A stretch of 64,000 nucleotides of DNA from assembly GCF_030247195.1 (NCBI RefSeq), contig NC_080670.1:43013524-43077523 (forward strand), written 5' to 3'. Both the position numbers and the translations under genes were made by a program. Below are positions 56,215-64,000 of this stretch, one piece after another. This stretch comes from Topomyia yanbarensis (taxonomy: Eukaryota; Arthropoda; Insecta; Diptera; Culicidae). Under the pieces are notes generated by a model. That model was not told where the DNA came from. It saw nothing but the letters and a program-made list of their open reading frames with translations, and ran no database searches. The number at the start of each line of letters is the position of its first letter. Within the stretch, counting starts at the first letter, position 1.

Positions 56215-57191
56215 AAAAATAAAAATCTATTGCAATAATTGCAAGCAACAATCACTTGCAAGTAATGTTATATAGTAATGAATAATAAGCATCTCTTGCA
56301 AATTTTCAGTCAAAGCTCCGGGCAATTTTACAGTTATATAAAATCACTTCATCTCTTGCTATACCTACATACGTTTCTTCAACACAACTGTCAAAGGATT
56401 GCCACCACATTCACGTGTCTATAGAACGTTGCATGAAAATGTATAACGTCATTTTTCTGACAACTCAGAGAGCTTGTTTACATGGACTTTGAATTTTTGA
56501 ATCCACCCAGTACAAGAAACTTGGTTCGAATTCTAACACCATGTAAACAAATTCGCCTGTCATTTTTTCGAGCATTTTTACTCATATTACGTTTTCTTGC
56601 AGTGTCTCATGCTGGTTGTTATAGCAACGCACGGCAAGTCTGTATTTACCGTCTGCTTTTTATTATTTCCTCACCAACATCATTAAACACAATATTGTGG
56701 CTCACTCATTATATACGAGACAGCATCGTATTGCGGGTGCTGATTGTATGAGTTTTAACGCTCTGTTCTCATGTGCAGGAACGGAACAGTGCTAATGGTC
56801 AGCGCTACGGTGTACGAGAGCATGAGTTCAAATTTGGGTACGTCCATTACTTTTTTTACTTTTTTCATTAATCGTGAAAGTGTTTATATATGACTTTAAT
56901 CCACTTATAATTATCTGATAGCAGTTAGCAGATAGTTGGATGGCTAAAGTATTGGCTAGTAATCTGCCCGTGAGGGCTCATTTTTCAATGCCAGTCGTCT
57001 TTTGTCAAACGCGTATTGATCACCAATACACATATATCGCTAATATTCAAACAAAAGCTGATTTTTCTGATTCTTGCGTTACATGCAAGGAAGTTTCTTG
57101 CAATTTTTGCACATTACTAGAACTTGCAATTTGAGCAAGCGATCTTTTCATTAATTCGAATGATTCTTACTGGGTTTGTTTTGGGTGTAGG
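56215..57191 (+). mobile_element. TIR element with tRNA-like interior, copy 2, carrying an insertion
   Basis: The body matches the element at 41455-42239: TTGCAATAATTGCAAGC near 56230, CAACACAACTGTCAAAGGAT near 56380, ATGCTGGTTGTTATAGCAAC near 56610, and a right end GTTTTGGGTGTAG at 57179-57191. The left TIR is lost. Between 56423 and 56601 an extra piece is present that copy 1 lacks, bordered by GTGTCTAT (56415-56422) and GTGTCTCAT (56602-56610). Confidence 0.7.
56423..56601. mobile_element. MITE nested in copy 2
   Basis: The insert contains TGACAACTCAGAGAGCTTGT at 56458 and the inverse block ATGTAAACAAATTCGCCTGT with TCA ending at 56562, the same family as 43435-43554. Comparison with copy 1 of the host element gives an empty site, so the boundaries are defined by more than the repeats alone. 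Confidence 0.65.
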
Positions 57192-57703
57192 GTGATAATA
57201 TGAATAGAGCAAAAATAGGTTCGTGACCCCATACGAATCCGAATATTGCTCATAAGCATTAAGTTCAAAATTACTTTCGCAAGTGCAAATCGAAGAAGAA
57301 ATGGCATCTACATTATACCTGCCATCTGGTACATTTTCCAACATCTTGGAAGTGGAATAGCAATAATAGCACTTAGAAGCAGAACATTCCTAACTATCAA
57401 GGTATGATACCCGACCAGCACACCGGAAGTCAGCTGGGAAAGTAGAAATAACTCGTTGAGCGTAAATAAATTATTCATGTGACTAATTTCTTCCTCTCGA
57501 GCGTTGAAGCTGAAAGTTTATCCCATGGCTCGATTACAGAGCTAACAAAATGTTCTGCTTGAAAAAAAGTTTTTATTGAAGTTCATTTGGTTTGAGTTTC
57601 TAATGACAGTGTTGGATTTACCTTCCGTGAGAGTTGGGTTTGTGCTCGAATAAAGATTGAGTTGTTGAGAGAAATTTCGGTTCCGTTTTATATCCAATTG
57701 TAA

Positions 57704-57778
57704 GCTAATGTTATCAGTAGATATTCAGGTCATTTTTTTCACACACAAATGACCTGAATATCTACTGATAACATTAGC
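57704..57778. repeat. Perfect 32-bp hairpin with 11-nt loop
   Basis: 57704-57735 and 57747-57778 are exact inverse complements over 32 positions (left arm begins GCTAATGTTATCAGTAG). The loop is TTTTCACACAC. No known transposon terminus borders it. It could be a very young miniature fold-back, an miRNA/siRNA precursor, or an artefact of assembly at a read end; the sequence alone does not decide. Confidence 0.85.
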
Positions 57779-57847
57779 AAGAAACAGAAATGCGTGTAAA
57801 GAGCAAAGAAAATGAAAGATAATTGTCGAATACATGACATAATTACT

Positions 57848-57925
57848 AGACGCATACGAAAAACTATCTTAAATTGATCTATGACTCAATTTTGGGGTAT
57901 CGTTGAATAAGGCGAATTTAGGTAA
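57848..57925 (+). repeat. Direct repeat, copy B (partner at 56064-56150)
   Basis: GACGCATACGAAAAACTATC followed by TTTTGGGGTATCGTTGAATA and AATTTAGGTAAAG, as in copy A. Confidence 0.6.
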
Positions 57926-57964
57926 AGTTTTCAATGTGTGTAAGAAATAAAACCACAGAGAACA

Positions 57965-58445
57965 GACATAAGCTAGAACAATTTTTTTTTTGGAAAACCT
58001 GTGTAAACATTCGAATAAAAATACGTTACAAATCACCATTGTACACAATTTCGCATACGTGAATAACCATCGTATCGGGGCTTGCACGCAAGGTTCCTAT
58101 ACCGATTGCTGGAAGTCTGCTGACGGATCGTAGCGCCGACTAGCGGCAAGTATCTACTTGCTGCTGTCATTTGAAAACGACAGTTATTTTTCTTACACAC
58201 ATTGAAAACTTGACTTGTATGTCAGTTATCAGTGATAAAACTGTCAATTTGAAATGCTATAGATATGTAGTAAAAAGTCACTAGCCTGCGCTACGATGGG
58301 CCAGCAATCGCTATACGGACCTTATATGCAAACTTAGATACAATGGTGATTCACGTATGCGAACCTGTGTACGATGATGATTTTCAACATATTTTCATTC
58401 AAATGTTTACATAGGTTTTTCGGAAAAGTTTATTCTAGTTTCCAT
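57965..58445. mobile_element. TIR element or fold-back with about 100-bp arms
   Basis: The left arm (about 57970-58070: GGAAAACCTGTGTAAACATT then GTACACAATTTCGCATACGT) and right arm (about 58342-58445, read inverted) share GAATAAAAATA/GAATGAAAATA, TGTAAACATT and CGCATACGTGAAT blocks in inverse orientation. The 270-bp centre has no frame and contains two GCGCTACGATG/GATCGTAGCGC words. Confidence 0.6.
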
Positions 58446-59056
58446 TTAACTACGGAAAAACCATTACTTATTACACGCTCATTCAAAACTACTCAAAATT
58501 TGAGTTCAGAGCACTCAATTTCAAAAGTAATAGCAATATGTCAAAACCGCCGGTTGTCACGGTAAAGATAGATACGTCTACCTTTATCAAGGACACATGA
58601 TAGTGAACTCGGGTGATTCGTAGTTATTCTGCCTAAGCTCGACCCTCATTATCAGAAGGCAAAATTAAGCCCGCACGATATTAAGCCTGTTCTAATGACC
58701 CTGCCACTTCTAGTTTTCCGATCTGTTTACTTCACATCCTTGCTCTCACTTGAGTACTATGGCTCTAAGTTTCATAACTTTCCCTACCCAGTAATCTCTA
58801 GCTAATTGAATGTCGTTAAAACGTAAAAAAGAAAATGTGACTAACATAGTCGAAATAAAAAAAAAAAAAATGTTCAAACTGCTGAGTGAAAAAACTACTT
58901 ACTCTCAAAAAAGTGTGTGGAATCAGGCGTCGACATAAACTAAAAAAGAGTTTACAATTTAAGACACTGATTGTTCATAAAACTAGAAGATAAGTTTGAT
59001 TGAGTTTCGCTTGTTTTCAAATCTAACTCTCAGTTATGTTTTTTTAGTTTCTGCAG

Positions 59057-59157
59057 TTTCCACAAGATGCCGATCGGCATGAAATAGATGCAGAAAATGA
59101 CCCTCAGATTAAATTTCCGGACATCGTAAACGCCTGGACAACGGACTGGAGGATCAG
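59057..59157 (+). CDS. Isolated exon-like block of an unidentified gene
   Basis: A pyrimidine tract followed by TTTCTGCAG precedes 101 nt that are open in one frame (FPQDADRHEIDAENDPQIKF and then PDIVNAWTTDWRI) and end ATCAG|GTAAAT. An alternative acceptor TTTTTTAG lies nine bases upstream and keeps the frame. Base composition is more balanced than in the surroundings. I do not recognise the peptide. If real, this is an internal exon of a plus-strand gene whose other exons lie outside the window or are too short to see; a lone decayed exon is equally possible. Confidence 0.4.
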
Positions 59158-59214
59158 GTAAATTACATTTGAAATACCAATTCATATTTTTGCAGCTTTA
59201 TTAAAAATGCGGAA

Positions 59215-59650
59215 TGATTATTTTCCGTATTTGCCTTTTGAGTAAAATGTACTCAAATTTGACATTTATGTCCCAAACTCAAAACTGAATAAACTAGGAA
59301 AACTTAATTTTTGACTACGTGCACTTTTTATGAAATTGAGTGGCTGGCAACTCAAATTTGAGTTGTTATCAATGAGCGTGCACTAGGTTTTTTATACTCA
59401 ACCTTGGGTTAAGTATATTTAAGATGAATTTACATAATTTTGAGTAAAGCTCGAACATCTCAAAATTACCTTATTTAACGAGAGCTCGACTGAGCCAAAC
59501 CTCTCGTTTTGTGTTTGACAACATTAATAAGTGCGAATGAGACGCAACTCTCAAAATTACCTGAATTGAAGATGAAAGAATCTATCTTTTGAAAGGTTTA
59601 CTTTTTGAGTAGAGCAAGGTCTTAGAATTGTGTTTATTAGTGACATAAGT
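59215..59650. repeat. Region dense in ACTCAAA/TTTGAGT words
   Basis: At least seven copies of TTTTGAGTA or its inverse (ACTCAAAA/ACTCAAATTTGAGT) occur in 430 bp, and further ones near 58490-58520 and 58905. The short inverted words could fold extensively. This looks like an AT-rich MITE or eroded fold-back next to the exon-like block. Confidence 0.5.
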
Positions 59651-59929
59651 GTGGCACAGAAACTTTAGAAAAATATTTGTGTGAGAAAGAAGAAAATATT
59701 TGTAGTTTTTTCAAATTGAAAAGTCAGTCCACTTTAAGAGTTCTCTGCTTTACAGAGAGTGCAGACTCCGAAAAGCGTGAATCGCTTCCGAATATCAGTA
59801 TCTAAGAGAAGATACGACAACAGGCTTCCTGCTCATGTTAATTTTCTCTACTAACCCCTGGCGAAAATCTAAAGACAACAGCCGACCATCGCTGCCAAAT
59901 TTCTTTGGCTTCTTTCCTGGCTAACTGCA

Positions 59930-60005
59930 CCAATTTGGTGTTGGTTTGGATATATCATCTAACTCGCAGCAAGTTGGTGTCAGTTACTGACGAGTGGAAC
60001 ACGAA
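59930..60005 (-). repeat. Third copy of the CGTCAGTAACTGAC repeat (inverse)
   Basis: CACCAATTTGGTGTTGGTTTG, ATATATCATCTAACTCGCAG and TGTCAGTTACTGACGAGTGG are the inverse of the repeat at 20800-20875 and 21130-21205. Confidence 0.6.
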
Positions 60006-60601
60006 ATATTACAATCCAACTTTTCTAAAGCTTTTTAAAAATTCTTTCTAAATATAATTGTACAAGAATTCACAAATCTAGCTGCATAAAAAAGTTAAAT
60101 TGTATTTTTCTTGGCGTATCTCTTAATAATATACGCAGCTATATCGTTATTTAAGACTTGTTGTGTATGAAAAGAATTCACTTTGTGGAACGCGAAGAAG
60201 CATATACGGTCGCCAGCACTAACACGTGTTGGATTAATAATCCCTCATTTTCTTTCCGCGACTTATATTTGGGCCTAGTAATAATCAATAGGGGCTCTAA
60301 CACGGGCATTAAAAGCGTCATTACCAAGTACTGACATTTCCAGTTTTGCACCTTGTCATCATTGAAAGTGACATTACTGCTCAGTAATTACATTACCTAA
60401 TTAACCCCATTGGAAAACCAGTAATGGAAGAATGGTTTCCAACTGCCAGGTATTATCATGTCTTCATAATCTGCAATTTCAGCTGGTCCTGATCAATAAC
60501 AGAGCTGCATCTAGGAATAGTCGCAAAAAATGAAGCAAGTTGCACGAAATGTGCAAATCAGCCGCTTCACGGTGGAATGAGCAACCGCAATATGATTGAC
60601 A

Positions 60602-60780
60602 CCCTGAGTAGATACAGAAAACTAGATTAGGATTGTCGCTGGTTGTACTACTTTCTCTATCTCTTTCGTAGAGTGCCCATTATTTTGACAGTGTCATACT
60701 AATGTGCACTCTACGAGAGCGAAAGAAGACGGTAAAACTAGTGACTGTCCTAATCTAGTCTTCTGTATCTACTATACCCT
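60602..60780. mobile_element. Fold-back MITE, about 75-bp arms
   Basis: CCCTGAGTAGATACAGAAAA with CTAGATTAGGA at the left is mirrored by TCCTAATCTAG with TTCTGTATCTACTATACCCT at the right. Inner arms also pair through TCTTTCGTAGAGTGC/GCACTCTACGAGAGCGAAAGA. The remaining loop is under 30 bp, so the element is almost entirely double-stranded when folded. Confidence 0.75.
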
Positions 60781-61442
60781 GCAACAACGGTTCCAACAAC
60801 GACTTTCAAGCTCAACACATTGTCCTGGTATATACATGTTTCTAAAGTATCACCCTAGTATAGAGTACAATGCAGTTCGTTCTACGACGATTTGAATAAA
60901 ACTCCATCTGCTAAGTTGTTCACTTATGTTCATGACACTTCCAATTCGGCAGACGTTCGAATCCATCTAATAGTTTTTAGAGAGAAATCATTCCTGTCTC
61001 GCAAAAGAGAATTTCAGATTTACGCCCGCCCGACAGATGTCGTCTCCCTTCTGCGTGTTGGCATCGTGCACTATCTCCGTTTTTGGAGAGGTAACTTTCT
61101 CAGAGTAGCATCCGAACGGGGAAATTGTATAGAGTTCTAGCCGACACGAGCATTTTGTGCTGGAGCCCGCAGCCGATAACCGCGTTCATTACTGGAGCAT
61201 GCGTGTTTCCAGGGCGGCGTGGTTCTATAATTCGTATGTGGTTCATTAAATGCCCCTTTAATTTTGATTCATTTTGTTTTGCGATGTTTTGGCCTTCTCA
61301 TAAAGCAATCGCTTCCAATCAAATTTTTTTCTATTGCCAATCCAGCTAGCCCGGATACCAATCGTAAGTCGATACATAGTATCAACACGATTAGGGGAAT
61401 GCGGGCGATTGTGAAACATTCGCGTTCCTTTACCTAGCGTCG

Positions 61443-61522
61443 TGAAACTTCATTTATTTATTTGTACATTTATTTATTTATTTGTTTATTTATTTTATTT
61501 ATTTATTTATTTATTTATTTTT

Positions 61523-61577
<55 letters not shown>

Positions 61578-61632
61578 TTCATTTACTTATTTATTTAGTT
61601 ATTAATATATTTGTTTATTTTTTTATTTATAT
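61443..61632. repeat. (ATTT)n microsatellite
   Basis: About 190 bp of TTTA/ATTT repeats with occasional GTTT, CATT and TTTT variants. The apparent protein of alternating Leu-Phe-Ile-Tyr is only the translation of the array. Confidence 0.95.
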
Positions 61633-61679
61633 CCTTATAGGATAGGTCCCGTCGTACTAGCGATATATTGAATCCGATA

Positions 61680-62360
61680 AGCAATCCACTGCTTTCGTAA
61701 CTTGGCAGCTGGCGGGGGTTGTTCCAAGGCAATCGACAGAGGACAAAACGAAAAAAAATCCACGCTATGCTATCTCAATTCGATGGATACCGTTGAGATA
61801 ATGAGGGTTCCACACAACTGAGCAATGTTACACTGTTCATCGCACGAGTGAGCAGTAGAGAGATTTCAAACAGTAAATATCTGAAAAATACTGAGATATT
61901 CTCATTACGAACCCCAAACAGCGTGATGCCTTTGCCATAATATAGCTGATATGCTGCTTAAACGTAATTTGTTGATCGAGAAAAACTCCGAGATCTTTGA
62001 TACAATTCGTTCTGTCAATCATGGATTCTGCTAGACAGTATTAGAATCAAATTGGCGTTTTTTCCTTGACAACGTGATGGCCGTACATTTTTTTTAGGAT
62101 TTTAGGTCATTCGGTGGATTTCGCATCATTCCGAAAAGGTTACTAGTTGGCTTCGAAGGAAAGCTGCGACGTCAGTATTCCAGATTCTGTGGTATAACTT
62201 GACAAAACAAATACTAAACAAATGTTAACGTCGTTTAAATATAGGAAAAATTAAAAGGACCTGGATGGCTGCCTTGCGGGTTACCAGATGAACTGTTCGG
62301 ATACGCAATCACTTATCTTGACAGCTAGACGACGGTTACTGAGATACGATTGCGTCCAAC
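61680..62360 (-). mobile_element. Jockey-type LINE reverse transcriptase remnant
   Basis: On the minus strand 62022-61837 reads IKDLGVFLDQQITFKQHISY, then MAKASRCLGFVMRI and YCLKSLYCSLVR. This is the block after the RT catalytic core in jockey-clade LINEs. Further upstream (about 62345-62240) fragments resembling YLSNRR, VKISDCVSEQF and PQGSHPGP correspond to the RT region before the catalytic motif. The YADD segment itself is not recognisable, and frames change several times, so this is an old 5'- and 3'-truncated copy. Confidence 0.7.
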
Positions 62361-62752
62361 CTTCGTCTATAGTATTGGTGTAGAAAAATAAGTGATAAAA
62401 AAATCAGAAAGGTTTCTTTGAATTTCAAAAATATAGTTTTATATATTTTGTTTTGATTTTGACTAGAAACTTTGGAATGATTTGAAAACCGGCAGTTTCC
62501 TTCACAGCCGATTAATCAGCAAAATTTTAAGCTTTTCAGCGAAATATTTCCCGAATCTCAAAGAAATCGTGTACCTAGATCTCAGCGAAAAATCCCAGAT
62601 GACCAATAAGCACGAGAAATCTTCCGTAATGAGCTGTTTATACGTCTTCATGTCAGCATTTATAACGCAATTTAGCATTAAAGTATCCTATAATACTATT
62701 TAAAAGCCGCTTGTGGTGTACCGCCTCTGTCGGTAATAGGTAACATCGTTTT

Positions 62753-63052
62753 ACCACAGACTAACAGACATAACACTCAAAAACAAAGCTTCGCCCGCTG
62801 TAACGGTCATTTTAAATATATTTGTAGTTGGGACTGTGGCCACATTTGAAATTATGGCGCCACTGACATATGAACAAGCATATGGGGGATAGACCACTAG
62901 TGAAAAATTGTTCTCAAACCTGAGGGGTAACCCACCAGTAAATGAGTGATTGGGACTGTGAATAAAAGGTGGAGCTAGTGTTCTGGGAAAATTGTCGGAT
63001 CGATGTTTGTTGAGGGAATTCCCTCATAGTGTTATGTCTGTTAGTCTGTGGT
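62753..63052. mobile_element. 300-bp element with perfect 25-bp inverted repeats
   Basis: ACCACAGACTAACAGACATA with ACACT following (62753-62777) is exactly inverted at 63028-63052. There is no coding capacity. The perfect termini suggest a recently active MITE family. Confidence 0.85.
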
Positions 63053-63155
63053 TTTACATCCAATCGTTTTGGGTTGTTCTGATCCGTATAAAATAACACC
63101 AAATTGTGTGAAAGTACAGTGAATCTAGGACAGAATGGCCAAATTAACGTAAATA

Positions 63156-63267
63156 TACACCCAGGTTTTTTACGCGGGAGATACGTACCGCGTAATAAAA
63201 ATCGCGTTAATTGGAAAATCCGCGTAAAAAAAACTCATAAAAAACCGCGTAAAAAAACCTGAGTGTA
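63156..63267. mobile_element. 112-bp MITE with TACACCCAGGTTTTTTACGC ends
   Basis: TACACCCAGGTTTTTTACGC at 63156 is mirrored by CGCGTAAAAAAACCTGAGTG with TA at 63267 with one mismatch. Four CGCGTAA/TTACGCG words inside make a compact palindrome. A TA duplication is compatible with the flanks. Confidence 0.75.
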
Positions 63268-64000
63268 TGTCCAATTAATCCAGTAGTTGATTTAGGCTGA
63301 TCTGACTCGAGTAGCTCAGTGCCTTGAGGTTTCAATTGTTTACGTATCTGTATATTGTTATGTATTGAGTACGGCTTTTTCCAATTTTCCAATAATAAAA
63401 ATCTGATGATCAAAACAAAGTTCTAAGCGAAAAACAAAACCCGTTCCACAAATAGGAACACTCCTCTGTATCTGGTATAAATATGAACAAAATCGGTCCA
63501 TTCTAGCTGTCGCAAGATAACACCAGAGCCAAATCATCAAATTAAAATCATTTGATTGCTCTGCAACGGCAACAACTGTGTGACACGTTTGATGCGGGTA
63601 TGGATGCAATGATGAATCGGCAGGAACCGAACGAAAAGTTAGTGAGTAATTAAGAATTTATCGAATTAATAAAGTCAGTTGTGTTTCAGTACCGAACCGG
63701 ATCGGTAGTTATACATTTTTTTGAAAAGCTTGAAATGTGGCGCCCAATACGGTACGCTAGCATGAAACTTGAAGTGAGAATTCGTAAATGGTAATTTCTT
63801 TTAACAAACTGTTTAATAAAAGTTTTAGCTGATCGAGCCATACGATGGATTATAAGAATTTGAATGATGCAGCTCACAGTAAGTCAGTGGAAAAAATGGG
63901 GACATTGTGGGATACCCGATAGATATCAAGGATCATTCTAACGTTCGAGATACTGAAACAAATGGGTTGAACAAGTTCAACCATGTTGGATTCATCTGGA
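63268..64000. other. Right flank, no recognised gene
   Basis: Short frames on the minus strand (for example 63609-63358) have no recognisable family. No delimited repeat was found. Confidence 0.35.

Noticed and set aside
61442..61645. 67-codon open frame of alternating Leu, Phe, Ile and Tyr
   Set aside because: It is the translation of the (ATTT)n microsatellite, not a membrane protein.

Overview
The window looks like nuclear DNA from a culicine mosquito, most likely an Aedes species. The reasons are the AT-rich, intron-containing, transposon-packed layout; two tRNA-derived SINEs of the Feilai type; several MITE classes (8-bp, TAA/TTA and TTAA target duplications) next to an L1/Tx1-like LINE, a BEL/Pao element, copia, jockey and RTE-like remnants; and a host CREG gene with short insect-style introns. 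No bacterial, viral or CRISPR features were seen. All identifications come from reading the sequence; nothing was searched against a database.

Layout. 1-0.9 kb: no recognised gene. 0.92-6.18 kb: a 5.27-kb segment bounded by perfect 22-bp inverted repeats. It carries a broken, intron-bearing copy of a DEAD-box helicase gene of the Dbp5/DDX19 family and a broken glutamine-rich coding fragment, so it is either a transposon that captured host genes or a pair of opposed MITEs around a duplicated gene piece. 6.2-8.8 kb: MITEs, the 3' end and LTR of a Ty1/copia element, and a 445-bp fold-back. 10.1-12.8 kb: the one convincing intact host gene, a CREG (secreted PNP-oxidase-fold glycoprotein) gene on the minus strand with three coding exons plus a 5'-UTR exon. 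13-24 kb: MITEs, a SINE with a 13-bp target duplication, a partial retroelement 5' end, and low-information DNA.

24.3-33.6 kb is a stack of retroelements. An L1/Tx1-like LINE (ORF1 with one frameshift, ORF2 with endonuclease and reverse transcriptase) is split near the end of ORF2 by an 1.82-kb retroelement in the opposite orientation, with a 24-25-bp target duplication and a (GCAAC)7 tail. Just downstream lies a LINE ORF1 that runs straight into a LINE 3' tail without an ORF2, itself split by a 1.15-kb inverted-repeat transposon with a 7-bp duplication. 35.2-39.6 kb is comparatively poor in repeats. 39.6-46.3 kb holds MITEs, an RTE-like tail, a TIR element with tRNA-like interior, and two SINEs.

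46.4-51.4 kb is a BEL/Pao LTR retrotransposon whose fused gag-pol frame (gag, zinc knuckles, protease, RT, RNase H) ends before integrase. The cut falls exactly on an 18-bp sequence that also occurs in the 5' leader. 52.0-54.8 kb is a three-layer nest of inverted-repeat elements. 55-64 kb contains a second copy of the tRNA-like TIR element, a perfect 32-bp hairpin, a lone exon-like block at 59.06-59.16 kb, a jockey RT remnant, an (ATTT)n array and several MITEs.

The genes here do not form a pathway. Apart from CREG, the coding content is parasitic or derived. The most interesting observations are the gene-carrying TIR segment, the nested insertions with measurable duplications, the ORF1-only LINE, the BEL truncation at a repeated leader sequence, and the perfect hairpin at 57.7 kb.
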